Source: Sinorhizobium medicae (GTDB lineage Bacteria > Pseudomonadota > Alphaproteobacteria > Rhizobiales > Rhizobiaceae). Taken from it: a stretch of 64,000 nucleotides of DNA. Shown here piece by piece: positions 51,190 through 61,650 of the stretch (its first letter is position 1; the number at the start of each line of letters is the position of its first letter). The notes under the pieces are model-generated. The model was given only the letters and a program-made list of their open reading frames with translations, did not search any database and was not told the origin of the DNA. The stretch is from the NCBI RefSeq assembly GCF_007827695.1, contig NZ_VITA01000002.1:398018-462017 (forward strand). The letters are read 5' to 3'. A program made the translations under genes and the position numbers.

Positions 51190-53400
51190 ATGGACAACGC
51201 GACGTCTGCAATCACGGAAAGCGAGCCGCCGGCCGAGCCGAAGCGTGAGGCGCCTGTCGAGCAACCGGACCTTCTCACGAGCCCCGAGCGCTTCGTCAAC
51301 CGGGAATTCTCCTGGCTTCAGTTCAATCGCCGGGTCCTCGAAGAGACGTTGAACACCGCGCATCCGCTCCTGGAACGCGTCCGCTTCCTGTCGATCTCCG
51401 CCGCCAATCTCGATGAGTTTTTCATGGTCCGTGTCGCGGGCCTTGAAGGCCAGGTGCGATCTGGGCTTTCGCTGCGAAGCCCGGACGGAAGGACGCCGGC
51501 GGAAACGCTGGAAAGCATTCTGACGGAAGTCGACAATCTGCAGATGGAGCAGCAGGCCTCGCTTGCCGTCCTGCAGCAATATCTCGCCAAGGAAGACATC
51601 CTCATCGTCCGTCCGGCTTCGCTTTCCTCACAGGATCGCAACTGGCTCGCGAACGAATTCGACCAGGCGATCTTTCCGGTTCTGACGCCGCTTTCAATCG
51701 ATCCGGCACACCCGTTCCCGTTCATTCCCAATCTCGGCTTCTCTATCGGCCTTCAACTCGTCAGCAAGACGGGGCGCGACCCGATGACTGCGCTCCTGCG
51801 TCTGCCGGTGGCGCTCGATCGTTTCGTTCGCCTGCCGGACGTCAAGAACGTCATCCGCTACATCACCCTCGAAGATGTCGTCAGCCAGTTCATCGACCGG
51901 CTCTTCCCAGGATACGAGGTGAAGGGTTCGGGCACGTTCCGCATCATCAGGGACAGCGATATCGAAGTCGAGGAAGAAGCCGAAGACCTCGTGCGTCTTT
52001 TCGAGACGGCGCTCAAGCGTCGCCGTCGCGGTTCGGTTATCCGCATCGAGACCGATTCCGAAATGCCGGCTTCCTTGCGCCAGTTCGTCGTGCAGGAACT
52101 CGGTGTTCCGGATAACCGCGTCGCGGTGCTGCCCGGCCTGCTTGCGCTCAACACGCTTTCGGAGATCACCAAGGCGCCGCGCGAGGATCTGCGCTTCGAG
52201 GCTTACAACCCGCGCTTCCCCGAACGGGTGCGCGAACATGCGGGCGACTGTCTTGCCGCCATCCGCGAAAAGGACATGGTGGTTCACCACCCCTACGAAT
52301 CCTTCGATGTCGTCGTTCAGTTTCTGTTGCAGGCGGCGCGCGATCCGGACGTGCTTGCGATCAAGCAGACGCTTTACCGAACCTCGAACGACAGCCCGAT
52401 CGTGCGCGCGCTGATCGACGCCGCCGATGCCGGCAAGTCGGTGACCGCGCTTGTCGAGCTCAAGGCGCGGTTCGACGAGGAGGCAAATATCCGCTGGGCG
52501 CGAGACCTCGAACGCGCCGGCGTCCAGGTCGTTTTCGGCTTCATCGAATTGAAGACCCACGCCAAGATGTCGATGGTCGTGCGCCGCGAGGAAGGCAAGC
52601 TCAGGACCTACTGCCATCTCGGTACCGGCAATTACCATCCCGTCACGGCGAAAATCTACACCGATCTGTCGTTCTTCACCTGCAACCCGGTGATTGCCCA
52701 CGACATGGCGAACATCTTCAACTTCATCACCGGCTATGGCGAGCCGGAGGGAGGCATGAAGCTTGCCGTCTCCCCGCATACGCTGCGTCCGCGCATCCTC
52801 AAGCACATCGAAGAGGAGATCGGCCATGCTCAATCCGGTCGTCCGGCGTCGATCTGGATGAAGATGAACTCCCTCGTGGATCCGGAGATTATCGATGCGC
52901 TCTACAAGGCAAGCGGTGCAGGCGTCGAGATCGATCTCGTCGTGCGCGGCATCTGCTGCCTCAGACCGCAGGTGCCGGGGCTCTCCGACAACATCCGCGT
53001 CAAATCCATCGTCGGCCGCTTCCTCGAACATTCGAGAATTTTCTGTTTCGGCAACGGACATGGGCTTCCATCGGAGAATGCGCTTGTCTATATCGGCTCG
53101 GCGGATATGATGCCGCGCAATCTGGATAGGCGGGTGGAGACGCTCGTTCCCCTTATCAACCGCACTGTGCACGAACAGGTTCTTTCGCAGATCATGCTGG
53201 GCAATCTCATCGACAACCAGCAGAGCTACGAAATTCTTCCGGACGGCACCTCTCGTCGGATGGAAGTCGGCAAGGACGCCGAGCCGTTCAACGCGCAGCA
53301 TTATTTCATGACCAATCCGAGCCTTTCGGGTCGGGGTGAGGCTTTGAAATCCAGTGCACCGAAGCTGATCGCCGGCTGGAAGGGCGGCTGGCGCGAGTAA
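51190..53400 (+). CDS. ppk: polyphosphate kinase 1
   Basis: The 736-residue PPK1 polymerises the gamma-phosphate of ATP into polyphosphate. It shows the N-domain [19 protein letters not shown], the [13 protein letters not shown] region and the catalytic phospholipase-D-like histidines in [13 protein letters not shown] and [12 protein letters not shown]. The C-terminal region ([12 protein letters not shown]) is also present. It is 64 bp after hdaA and 10 bp before ppx. Full normal length. Confidence 0.97.
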   Translation: MDNATSAITESEPPAEPKREAPVEQPDLLTSPERFVNREFSWLQFNRRVLEETLNTAHPLLERVRFLSISAANLDEFFMVRVAGLEGQVRSGLSLRSPDGRTPAETLESILTEVDNLQMEQQASLAVLQQYLAKEDILIVRPASLSSQDRNWLANEFDQAIFPVLTPLSIDPAHPFPFIPNLGFSIGLQLVSKTGRDPMTALLRLPVALDRFVRLPDVKNVIRYITLEDVVSQFIDRLFPGYEVKGSGTFRIIRDSDIEVEEEAEDLVRLFETALKRRRRGSVIRIETDSEMPASLRQFVVQELGVPDNRVAVLPGLLALNTLSEITKAPREDLRFEAYNPRFPERVREHAGDCLAAIREKDMVVHHPYESFDVVVQFLLQAARDPDVLAIKQTLYRTSNDSPIVRALIDAADAGKSVTALVELKARFDEEANIRWARDLERAGVQVVFGFIELKTHAKMSMVVRREEGKLRTYCHLGTGNYHPVTAKIYTDLSFFTCNPVIAHDMANIFNFITGYGEPEGGMKLAVSPHTLRPRILKHIEEEIGHAQSGRPASIWMKMNSLVDPEIIDALYKASGAGVEIDLVVRGICCLRPQVPGLSDNIRVKSIVGRFLEHSRIFCFGNGHGLPSENALVYIGSADMMPRNLDRRVETLVPLINRTVHEQVLSQIMLGNLIDNQQSYEILPDGTSRRMEVGKDAEPFNAQHYFMTNPSLSGRGEALKSSAPKLIAGWKGGWRE

Positions 53401-53410
53401 ACGGAATTGC

Positions 53411-54934
53411 ATGGTCGAATCTGAAGCGCAGGGGCGTCTGCCCGGTATCCGCCCGGTCTCCGTTGTGGATATCGGTTCCAACTCCATTCGTCTTGTCGTC
53501 TATGAAGGGTTGAGCCGTTCGCCGGCGATGCTGTTCAACGAGAAAGTAATGTGCGGCCTCGGCAAGGGGATCGATGCCACCGGCCGCATGGAGGAGGAAA
53601 GCGTGGCAAGGGCGCTAAGGGCGCTGCATCGCTTTCGTGCGCTCTCGAACCAGGCGCGAGCGACCAAAATGTATGTGCTGGCAACCGCGGCGGCACGGGA
53701 GGCCACCAACGGCGCGGCCTTCATAGAAAGAGCGGAAGCCATCCTCGGCGAAAAGGTGAAGATCCTGAGCGGTGAGGAAGAGGCCTATTATTCGGCCATG
53801 GGGATCGTCAGCGGTTATCACGAGCCGGACGGTGTGGTCGGGGACCTCGGCGGCGGTTCGCTCGAGCTTGTCGATGTAAGCGGCAAACGTATCGGCAAAG
53901 GCATAACCCTGCCGCTGGGCGGCATTCGTCTGTTCGAACACTCGAGCGGCTCGCTCAGCAGGGCGCGAACCTGGGTTCGCAAGTTCATGAAGGATGCCGA
54001 GGTCCTGAAGAAGGGGACCGCACGCACGTTCTATGCCGTGGGCGGAACGTGGCGAGCGATCGCCAAGCTGCATATGGAGATGCGCAACTATCCGCTGCAT
54101 ATGATGCAGGGCTACGAGATCCCCTATGACGAGGCAATGGCGGTTCTTGCCGAAGTGATCGAGCCGAAGAACGTCAAGCCATCCGCCTATGCAACGATCT
54201 CCAAGAGCCGCAGGGCACTCTTGCCCTTCGGCGCGGTGACGATGCAGGAGGCGATCTCCATCATGAAACCCGAGCGCATCTCTTTCTCCGCGCTCGGTGT
54301 CCGCGAGGGATATCTTTTTTCGCTGCTTCCCGAAAAGGCGCGCCAGCAGGACCCGCTGCTGACGGCTGCCAATGAAATCGCCATTCTTCGCGCCCGCTCG
54401 CCCGAGCATGCGCGCGAGCTCGCCGAGTGGACGGGCCGTCTCGTACCGTTCTTCGGTGTGGAGGAAACGGAGGAGGAAAGGCGCTACCGTCAGGCCGCCT
54501 GCCTGTTGGCCGATATCAGCTGGCGGGCGCATCCGGACTATCGCGGCCTGCAGGCGTTGAATATCATTTCCCACTCGGCCTTCACGGGAATCACGCATGC
54601 GGGGCGCGCCTATATCGCGCTTGCGAACTATTACCGCTTCGAAGGGCCAAACGACGATGGCGCCACCAGCCCGCTCACGGCCATCACGACGCCGCGCCTC
54701 CTCGAACTCGCAAAGCTCCTGGGTGGGTTGTTGCGCGTCGCCTATCTCTTTTCGGCTTCCATGCCGGGGGTAGCGCGCCATCTCACGCTTAGACGGTCCA
54801 CGAAGCCCGATATCGATCTCGAATTCGTCGTCCCGGCAGCCTATGCCGATTTCGAAGGCGAACGCCTCGACGGCCGGCTCCAGCAGCTCGGTAAGCTGAC
54901 GGGCAAGAAACTCGCTTTCTGCTTCGAGCGCTAG
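53411..54934 (+). CDS. ppx: exopolyphosphatase (Ppx/GppA family)
   Basis: The 507-residue enzyme belongs to the ASKHA-fold Ppx/GppA family. It has VVDIGSNSIRLVVYEG at the N-terminus, the LSGEEEAYYSAMG segment, the phosphate-binding GDLGGGSLELVD, and a C-terminal HD-like helical region (HPDYRGLQALNIIS). It removes terminal phosphates from polyphosphate and may also hydrolyse (p)ppGpp pentaphosphate. Adjacent to ppk, so synthesis and breakdown are coregulated. Confidence 0.95.
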   Translation: MVESEAQGRLPGIRPVSVVDIGSNSIRLVVYEGLSRSPAMLFNEKVMCGLGKGIDATGRMEEESVARALRALHRFRALSNQARATKMYVLATAAAREATNGAAFIERAEAILGEKVKILSGEEEAYYSAMGIVSGYHEPDGVVGDLGGGSLELVDVSGKRIGKGITLPLGGIRLFEHSSGSLSRARTWVRKFMKDAEVLKKGTARTFYAVGGTWRAIAKLHMEMRNYPLHMMQGYEIPYDEAMAVLAEVIEPKNVKPSAYATISKSRRALLPFGAVTMQEAISIMKPERISFSALGVREGYLFSLLPEKARQQDPLLTAANEIAILRARSPEHARELAEWTGRLVPFFGVEETEEERRYRQAACLLADISWRAHPDYRGLQALNIISHSAFTGITHAGRAYIALANYYRFEGPNDDGATSPLTAITTPRLLELAKLLGGLLRVAYLFSASMPGVARHLTLRRSTKPDIDLEFVVPAAYADFEGERLDGRLQQLGKLTGKKLAFCFER

Positions 54935-54996
54935 AAATCGCGAAAAACGCTAGCATCTTTCGCGCGGGAATCTGCCTCATCCGCCTGCCGACACGT

Positions 54997-55026
54997 TCTC
55001 CCCGCACGCGGTTGCATGCGGGGAGA
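54997..55026. repeat. palindromic intergenic repeat after ppx
   Basis: TCTCCCCGCA (54997-55006) pairs exactly with TGCGGGGAGA (55017-55026) over a 10-base loop. It lies between the convergent ppx and phytase-like genes and resembles short G+C-rich palindromes frequent in rhizobial intergenic DNA. No T tract, so it is not a classic terminator. Confidence 0.55.
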
Positions 55027-55064
55027 GGGTGGCGCGCCAGGCAACACGCGCGGCAACCGACCGC

Positions 55065-56423
55065 TCACTCCGCCTTCAGGAAATCGCCGGCTTCGAGCAG
55101 CACGAACTCGTTGTCATCCGCCCTGTCGAGCGAACGGCCGGCGGAGAATGGCAGGTTGTTGTCGTTGCCGACGATGATATGCGTCGCGTCCACCCGGTCG
55201 ACATTCTCGATCGTGACGAAGGGCATGTCGTAAAAGCCTTCGCCTCCACCCTGGCGCTTGCGATTGTCCGGATCGGCGATTTTCAGGAGATCGATGTAAC
55301 CGATCTTGCGCACGGCCCCGCCGACATTCTCGTCATCCATTGCGATTTTGTAGATCCGCTTCACCTTCGATCCGACTGCGAAGCAATCCGGCTGCGGGTT
55401 CTTCGGATCTGCGCAGGCCTTGTCGACCGTGCCGGCGCCGTTGTCGCGCTCGATGACCAGCGCGGTTTTCTCGTCGAGCATGTTGAAATCGCCGATCGCT
55501 TCACCGCCCTCGGCGAGGGGATAAAGCCAGCTGCGTCCGGTCCAGGCCTTGCTTGCGGCATCGAGTTCGATGATCCGCAGTGCAGGCCGGCCGTCCGCCT
55601 GTTCTACGGATTCGCTGTCCGCCCAGATCGGGCCCTCCAGCAAACCATAGAGTCTCGTACCGTCCTTCGAAAGTGCAAGCCCTTCGTAACCACCGGAACG
55701 CTTCAGATTGAACGCGGGCGCCTTTTTGGAGGGATCCCCCTGCAGTGTCAGCGCCGGATTGTCGGGCGAAACCACGGGCTCGCCATCGACCATCGTTGCG
55801 ATGACATCGGTGAGCTTGCCGGCCGTGTCGAACTTCAGAATATAGGGGCCGAATTCTTCTCCGACCCAGAAACCGTCTGCGACCGGTTGGATGGATTCGA
55901 CGTCGAAGTCGCCGCCGGTCAGATAGCGGGTGGCCGATCCTTCCATGACGATGGGGAAGGGGGCTTTGTGGTCCGGATCGGACATGAACAGGGTCTTCAG
56001 CGCCTGCACCTTGCCGGCTTCCCAGTCGATCCTGAGATGGTGCAACATCAGCATTGCGTCGGTCGAGTTGAGCTTGTTCCCGAAGCCGTTGTCCGACAGG
56101 CTCCAGAACGTGCCGTCCTCCATTGCCTTGATTCCAGAGAAGCCCTGCATCGGCTGCCCGTTTAAGGGGAGCGACAGACCGGTTGGGCGAACGCCATCCT
56201 TGCCCCCGACGCTGCCGAGCTCCACGGCGCGCTTGCGGTCGGCGGTCGCGAACTTGCCCGAGGTCTTGAGGTAGTCCGCAGCGTTGGCCGGCGCGGCGAT
56301 GATCGTATTGGCGGGAAGGATCGCATGCGCCTTGAGCGTTGCAGGAAAGACCTTTTCCTCGGCAAGCGCGGCGCTCGACGCCAGCAGTATCAGCGCCATA
56401 GCGGCAAGGATGGATTTCGTCAT
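55065..56423 (-). CDS. esterase-like activity of phytase family protein (exported)
   Basis: The 452-residue protein has a signal peptide (MTKSILAAMALILLASSAAL cut near ALAEEK). The mature part has phytase-like beta-propeller features: GQPMQGFSGIKAMEDGTFW, SDNGFGNKLNS, GEEFGPYILKFD and GYEGLALSKDGTRLYGLLEG. Proteins with this domain (PF13449 type) are assigned phosphatase/esterase activity by similarity only, and the substrate is unknown. It ends in convergence with ppx. Confidence 0.85.
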   Translation of the reverse strand: MTKSILAAMALILLASSAALAEEKVFPATLKAHAILPANTIIAAPANAADYLKTSGKFATADRKRAVELGSVGGKDGVRPTGLSLPLNGQPMQGFSGIKAMEDGTFWSLSDNGFGNKLNSTDAMLMLHHLRIDWEAGKVQALKTLFMSDPDHKAPFPIVMEGSATRYLTGGDFDVESIQPVADGFWVGEEFGPYILKFDTAGKLTDVIATMVDGEPVVSPDNPALTLQGDPSKKAPAFNLKRSGGYEGLALSKDGTRLYGLLEGPIWADSESVEQADGRPALRIIELDAASKAWTGRSWLYPLAEGGEAIGDFNMLDEKTALVIERDNGAGTVDKACADPKNPQPDCFAVGSKVKRIYKIAMDDENVGGAVRKIGYIDLLKIADPDNRKRQGGGEGFYDMPFVTIENVDRVDATHIIVGNDNNLPFSAGRSLDRADDNEFVLLEAGDFLKAE

Positions 56424-56492
56424 TGGTTCACCTCGGGTTGGAGTTCAGATCACCCGATAGGCGGCTTCGATGACAGCTGTTTGATGTTTGTT

Positions 56493-57575
56493 TTACAGCG
56501 AGGTGAAAGCCTCGGTGCCTGCACTGACAACGGGCTGGTCTTCGCGTCCGTTGCTGGCCGGCCTATCGGTCGCAAGCGAGAGGACCGCGAGCCTCTGGCC
56601 GCGGCCCTTGACCTCGTGTTCGCCGAGATCCTCGCAGCGCACGAAAACGGGCGTGCGCAAGCGGCGAAGCAGATCGGCCGAGATCAGAACCTGGCGGTCG
56701 AGGGTTCGGCACAGGCCCTCGAGGCGCGCCGTCGTATTCACCGTATCGCCGAAATAGGTGATCTTGTGCCGGTCGACGCCGATCTCCGCGGCAACGATCG
56801 TGCCGCCATGCAGGGCGGCACGCAGGCGCGGCACCTCGCCATAGGTTTTTTGCCAGCGGTGTGCGTCGGCTTCGATCTGTTCCAGGATGTCGAACACGCA
56901 GCGGATGCAGGCCGCGTGGGCAATGGCGCGATCGTAAGGCCAGGTGATCACGGCAGCGTCGCCGACATAGTCGTCGATCGACCCGCCATGGCGAAGGACG
57001 GGATCAGCCATGGCAGCGAACAGCTTGCCCAGATATTCCTGCATGCGCAGGTCGCCGAAGCGCTCGGCGAGCGATGTCGATCCGGCGAGGTCGATGAAAA
57101 GAAATACGCGCTCCTCCTGCACCGGCTTGCGGTATCGGCCGGTCAGCAGGCTCATGAAAACGTCGCGGCCGAGCAATTCGCGCACCCGGAGCACGAAAAT
57201 GATCGGACCGGATGTCGCCAGCGCGTACACCAGCACGTTCAGTGATGGCAGCATCGCGTCGCTCGCGCTTTCGCGCATGGCGCCGGCGACATGCAGAAGC
57301 AAACCGGCCGCTGCGTATCCGACGTTGCAGAATACGAAGTAAACGGCCAGCGACGAGAGGAGAAACGCCGGTGTCGGCGAGCCGTGAATCCGCCGGTAAA
57401 GGCGCCGGAAGATGATGTGCCTTTCGAAGGCGACGATAGGCATACACATGAAGAGCGCATAGGTGGCGCCAATCAATCCGCCGCCGCCGTAGACCACCCA
57501 CGCATAGGCCATGCCACTGCCGGCAACGACGAGCAGCAAAAGAATGATCTCGAGCGTGGAAAATCTCCAGCGCAT
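56493..57575 (-). CDS. membrane-bound class III adenylate cyclase
   Basis: The 360-residue protein has about four transmembrane helices in the first 135 residues and a C-terminal class III cyclase domain. Catalytic residues are all present: metal-binding Asp162 (FIDLAGST) and Asp206 (YVGDAAVITW), purine-specifying Lys271 and Asp277 (HKITYFGDTVN), and transition-state Asn280 and Arg284 (NTTAR). It is therefore probably an active cAMP-forming enzyme. Rhizobia carry many such cyclases for host and environment sensing; the signal sensed by this membrane part is unknown. Confidence 0.92.
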   Translation of the reverse strand: MRWRFSTLEIILLLLVVAGSGMAYAWVVYGGGGLIGATYALFMCMPIVAFERHIIFRRLYRRIHGSPTPAFLLSSLAVYFVFCNVGYAAAGLLLHVAGAMRESASDAMLPSLNVLVYALATSGPIIFVLRVRELLGRDVFMSLLTGRYRKPVQEERVFLFIDLAGSTSLAERFGDLRMQEYLGKLFAAMADPVLRHGGSIDDYVGDAAVITWPYDRAIAHAACIRCVFDILEQIEADAHRWQKTYGEVPRLRAALHGGTIVAAEIGVDRHKITYFGDTVNTTARLEGLCRTLDRQVLISADLLRRLRTPVFVRCEDLGEHEVKGRGQRLAVLSLATDRPASNGREDQPVVSAGTEAFTSL

Positions 57576-57625
57576 GCCGATAGCCTCGAAACGTCAGGAT
57601 GACATCAGGCGTCGAGGCGCCGGCT

Positions 57626-58777
57626 TCAACCGCCGATTTCCATCGCCTCGACTTTTTTGTCGACGAAGCGCAATGCCACCTCGCCATTGATGAGCTTCAG
57701 CGCCGTCTCGCCGAAGAGTTCGCGCCGCCAGCCCTTGAGTGCGGCGACGTCGGCGCTGTCCCCCTCTGCTGCGATCTTTTCGAGATCGTCGCTGTTGGCG
57801 ATAATCTTGGCCGCGACTCCCTCCTTCTCGGAGGTGAGTTTCAGAAGCACTTTCAGCAGCTCGCTCGCTGCCGCCACGCCCTCCGGCGCGTGGTTTTGGC
57901 GCGGCAGGCGCGGCAGTTCGGTTTTTGGGATCGCCAGAGCCTCCCCGACCGCCTCGACGAGGGCCGTGCCCGCGCTTGACCGTTCCCATCCCCTGGGAAT
58001 GGTCCTGAGGCGGCCGAGCGCCTCCGAATCCTTCGGCTGCTGCTGCGCGATCTCGTAGATCGCGTCGTCCTTGATAATTCGCCCGCGCGGCACGTTGCGG
58101 GCGCGCGCCTCGCGTTCGCGCCAGGCCGCTACTTTCTGTAGGACCGCGAGTTCGATCGGCTTTTTCACCCGCATCTTCAGCCGCTGCCAGGCATTGTCCG
58201 GATGGAGGTCGTAGGTTTCGCGGTTTTCGAGGATCGCCATTTCCTCTGCGAGCCAGGAGGAGCGGCCTTCGCGTTCCAACTCCTGAACGAGGTAGTGGTG
58301 GATGTCCCGCAGATGGGTCACGTCGGCCAGCGCGTAGTCGAGCTGCTTGTCGGTGAGTGGTCTGCGGCTCCAATCCGTGAAGCGCGACGACTTGTCGATC
58401 TGCTCGTTCTTGATTCGGCTGACGAGCTGGTCATAGGAGACGCTGTCGCCGAAGCCGCACACCATGGCGGCTACCTGCGTGTCGAAGAGCGGATGCGGAA
58501 TGAGATTTCCGAGATGGTGAATGATCTCGATGTCCTGTCTGGCGGCATGAAACACCTTCACGACATCGGCATTGCCCATGAGCGCGAAGAAAGAGGCAAG
58601 GTCGATTCCCGGCGCCATCGGGTCAACGATGACGGCCATGTCCGGGCTCGCCATCTGAATGAGGCACAGCTCCGGCCAGAACGTCGTTTCGCGCAGGAAC
58701 TCCGTATCGATCGTAATATAGCTTGAACTGGCCAGCTCTCTGCAGGCGGCCTCAAGATCTGCTGTCGTTTGAATCAT
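57626..58777 (-). CDS. rnd: ribonuclease D
   Basis: The 383-residue 3'-5' exoribonuclease matures tRNA 3' ends. DEDDy catalytic motifs are visible: YITIDTEFLRE (Exo I), the Exo II region around VFHAARQDIEI, and Exo III YALADVTHL with the conserved Tyr. An HRDC domain follows at about residues 205-285 (KKPIELAVLQKVAAWREREA). A leftward gene 50 bp upstream of the adenylate cyclase start. Confidence 0.95.
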   Translation of the reverse strand: MIQTTADLEAACRELASSSYITIDTEFLRETTFWPELCLIQMASPDMAVIVDPMAPGIDLASFFALMGNADVVKVFHAARQDIEIIHHLGNLIPHPLFDTQVAAMVCGFGDSVSYDQLVSRIKNEQIDKSSRFTDWSRRPLTDKQLDYALADVTHLRDIHHYLVQELEREGRSSWLAEEMAILENRETYDLHPDNAWQRLKMRVKKPIELAVLQKVAAWREREARARNVPRGRIIKDDAIYEIAQQQPKDSEALGRLRTIPRGWERSSAGTALVEAVGEALAIPKTELPRLPRQNHAPEGVAAASELLKVLLKLTSEKEGVAAKIIANSDDLEKIAAEGDSADVAALKGWRRELFGETALKLINGEVALRFVDKKVEAMEIGG

Positions 58778-58880
58778 CGGGCTTTAAATCACTGTGGCAA
58801 AAATGCTGCTTAGAACTTTCCGTGTACCGTTTCACGGCATCCGTCACAATCGAAATTGTTTGACGATCCGGGCGAAATCG

Positions 58881-60281
58881 TCAGGCGACCCGGAAATAAG
58901 CCGCCATGCCGGTCTTTTGATGTTCGATGATATGGCAATGGAAAAGCCAGTCGCCGGGATTGTCCGCGACCAGTGCCAGCTGCGCCTGTTCGTCCGGCAG
59001 GAGCAGGATGGTGTCGGTCGGCGGCGGCAGCACGGTGCGCTTGTTCGCGGCGAGGACGCGGAAGCTCAGGCCGTGCAGATGGATGGGATGGGCGTGCGGA
59101 GTGCGGTTCGCGATCTCGAGCACATAGCTTTTCCCAAGTTTGAGTTCCTCGATCGGCGCGACCGGATCGGGCGTGTCGCCCGGCCACGGGACCTTGTTGA
59201 TCGCCCAGAACGTATAGCCGAGCGTGCCGCAGATTGAAGTCGACACACCCTGCTCCGCCGTTGCGGTCAGATCGATCGGGATACGCCTGGCCGTGGAAAG
59301 GTCGGCCTCGGCGACTGGGTTAGGGGGCAGGGGGTTGATGTCCCTGAGATCACGCTTCAGCGAGGCGCCGACTGCTCGGAAAGTCGCAATGGTCCAGGGG
59401 CTGGAGCCGCGGAAATTGTCGAGAGTCGCCCGGCTCTCCTCATTTTCCGGCATGCGAAGCGCAAGGTCGACACGCTGCCCGGGGCCGATATCCAGCCGGT
59501 CCAGCGCGAAGGGCATTTCGACCGGATTGCCGTCGAGCGCGATCACCTTGGCCGCCGCGCCTTCGAGGCCGATGCTATAGATGCGCGTGACGTCGGTGGC
59601 GGCGATTCTCACCCGGACGAGCCCGCCGGCCGGAGCGTCGTAAACCGGTTCCCGCTGCCAGTTCGCGGTTCTTACCGTGCCATAGGTGCCGCCGCGCGCC
59701 GCATCGCGCGGTTTGAAAGGGGCGATGAATGCGCCGCTTGCGTTTAGCCGCCAGTCCCTGAGATTGAGGACGATCTCGGCATCGAAGGCCGGATCCTTCG
59801 GGTTCTCGACGACGATCACGCCGGTCAGGCCGCTCCCCATCTGCATCAGCGTGTTGCAATGCGGGTGATACCAGAAGGTGCCGGCATCGGGCGGCGTGAA
59901 GAGGTAGTCGAAGCCCTCGCCGGGATAGACATAGGGCTGCGTCATTTCCGGTACGCCGTCCATCGCATTGACGATCCTCAAACCATGCCAGTGGACCGTC
60001 GTCGGCTCATCGAGACGATTGATCAGTCGCGCCGCATAAGGCTCGCCCTTGCGCATCCTGAGGACCGGCGGCACGCCGGAGCCTGCCGTTCCGCTAAGAT
60101 CATAAGTCATGAGACGGGGCGTGGTGCCGCCGGTTGCGATCCGCGCCTCGGTAAAGCGCGCCGTCAGGATCTGCGGATCGGGCGCCCCACCGGCCTTCGC
60201 GGCAAGACCCGCGCCGAGCGCGAAAGCGCCGCCAAATGCGGCTGAAGCCTGGAGAAACATTCTGCGGTCGAGCATCGGCAT
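58881..60281 (-). CDS. Tat-exported multicopper oxidase
   Basis: The 466-residue laccase/CueO/FtsP-type protein has a twin-arginine signal (DRRMFLQASAAFGGAFALG). Copper ligands are HWHG (97-100), WYHPH (138-141), HPIHLHG and the C-terminal HCHIIEHQKTGM (448-459) that carries the type 1 site Cys, His and Met. All four copper-binding segments are therefore present. The likely role is periplasmic oxidation of Cu(I), phenols or a septation-linked function; it cannot be told apart here. M3 at 60275 is an alternative start. It lies 133 bp downstream of the MFS gene. Confidence 0.9.
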   Translation of the reverse strand: MPMLDRRMFLQASAAFGGAFALGAGLAAKAGGAPDPQILTARFTEARIATGGTTPRLMTYDLSGTAGSGVPPVLRMRKGEPYAARLINRLDEPTTVHWHGLRIVNAMDGVPEMTQPYVYPGEGFDYLFTPPDAGTFWYHPHCNTLMQMGSGLTGVIVVENPKDPAFDAEIVLNLRDWRLNASGAFIAPFKPRDAARGGTYGTVRTANWQREPVYDAPAGGLVRVRIAATDVTRIYSIGLEGAAAKVIALDGNPVEMPFALDRLDIGPGQRVDLALRMPENEESRATLDNFRGSSPWTIATFRAVGASLKRDLRDINPLPPNPVAEADLSTARRIPIDLTATAEQGVSTSICGTLGYTFWAINKVPWPGDTPDPVAPIEELKLGKSYVLEIANRTPHAHPIHLHGLSFRVLAANKRTVLPPPTDTILLLPDEQAQLALVADNPGDWLFHCHIIEHQKTGMAAYFRVA

Positions 60282-60414
60282 CTTTGCTGGTTTGTCCCGT
60301 AGAAGGGGAGGGCGCGCGGCTAAGCACTTCGCCTTTCAAAAAGCATCGGCCCGTTATTAAACCTGATTTTCAGTTTCAGCAATTCGAGGTTGCGCCATGC
60401 CTTGAGCAGAAGGA

Positions 60415-61650
60415 TCACGGCTCTTTTCGCGCGTGGCCGCCGGCAAGCTTGTTGAAGAAGGACGATGTGCGAAGGAGATTGCGAAAGCGCATCGACCGTT
60501 CCTCGGTTGGAACCGGCTTACGCGCAGTCATGCGCAAGAGTGTGTAGAGCATGAAAGCCCCCAGGATCGCGGCCGTGTAGATGAAAAGCACCTGCGGGGC
60601 GAATATCTCGAGCAGGAAGGATGCGAAGAGCGGCCCGATAATAGCTCCGAGCGACCAGAAGAAGAGCATGCCTGCCGAAACCAGCGCATGCTGGCCTTCA
60701 GCCGCATGGTCGTTGGCTTGTGCCGAGCATAGCGAAAATAGCGGCATAGCGAAGGCGCCGAAGGCAAAGATACCGGCGAAGTTCAGCCACTCGTCGCTGC
60801 CGGCGCCGAAGGCGAGGAAGAGGCCCGCAAGCAGGGAGCCGAAGGTTGCGAGCAGGATGATCAGCCTGCGGTCGATCCGGTCGGAGTAGTAGCCTAGGGG
60901 ATATTGCAACACGACGCCGCCGATGATGCCCGCGCTCATGAAGGTCGCGATTGCCGTTACCGAAAGCCCGATCTCCTGCGCATAGATCGGGCCGAGCGAG
61001 CGGAATGCGGCATTGGTCAGGCCCACGACGATGCAGCCAATGGTGGCCAGCGGCGAGATGTTCCAGAGCGTCTTGACGTCGAATCGGATCGCTTCCGGAG
61101 TGACCGGGCTCGATCTGTCGGCGAAGGAAATCGGCACGAGCGAGAGCGTCAGCGCCATGGAAATGATCGCAAAGAGCTCAAACCCGCCGATGCCGATGCC
61201 GGGTATGGCGTATTGCGCCGCTGTGACCGAACCGAGATCGACCAGACGGTAGACCGACAATGTGCGTCCCCTGTTGGCGTTGGTGACGCTGGCATTCAAC
61301 CAGCTCTCCACCGTGGCGAAGAGGCTTGCGAAGCAGATCCCGGCGACGAGTCGCATCAGGAACCAGAACCAGGGATCGATAATGAGAACCATGGAGATCG
61401 CGGCAGCCGACGCTATGGCCGCCATTGCCGAAAAGGTGCGGATGTGACCGATCGCGCGGAGGATGCGGGTGACGTAGATGCAGCCGATCGCGAACCCGAT
61501 ATTGTAGCCGGCGCCGACCACGCCGATGAGCGAGGTCGAGAACCCCTCGTCCAGCGCTCTCAATGAAATGAAGGTGCCCTGCAGCCCGTTGCCGCCGATC
61601 AGTATGCCTGCGGTGACGAGCAGCGGGATGAGCGGGCGGATCTGGGACAT
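60415..61650 (-). CDS. MFS transporter (YcaD-like)
   Basis: The 411-residue inner-membrane protein has 12 predicted hydrophobic segments. The layout (LIPLLVTAGILIGGNGLQGT at the start, LQYPLGYYSDRIDRRLII in the middle loop) matches YcaD-type major facilitator proteins. The substrate is unknown. No obvious ribosome-binding site precedes the ATG at 61650. It is divergent from aspS. Confidence 0.88.
   Translation of the reverse strand: MSQIRPLIPLLVTAGILIGGNGLQGTFISLRALDEGFSTSLIGVVGAGYNIGFAIGCIYVTRILRAIGHIRTFSAMAAIASAAAISMVLIIDPWFWFLMRLVAGICFASLFATVESWLNASVTNANRGRTLSVYRLVDLGSVTAAQYAIPGIGIGGFELFAIISMALTLSLVPISFADRSSPVTPEAIRFDVKTLWNISPLATIGCIVVGLTNAAFRSLGPIYAQEIGLSVTAIATFMSAGIIGGVVLQYPLGYYSDRIDRRLIILLATFGSLLAGLFLAFGAGSDEWLNFAGIFAFGAFAMPLFSLCSAQANDHAAEGQHALVSAGMLFFWSLGAIIGPLFASFLLEIFAPQVLFIYTAAILGAFMLYTLLRMTARKPVPTEERSMRFRNLLRTSSFFNKLAGGHARKEP

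Noticed and set aside
51694..53487. 597-codon minus-strand frame opposite ppk
   Set aside because: Antisense to a complete polyphosphate kinase; no recognisable domain.
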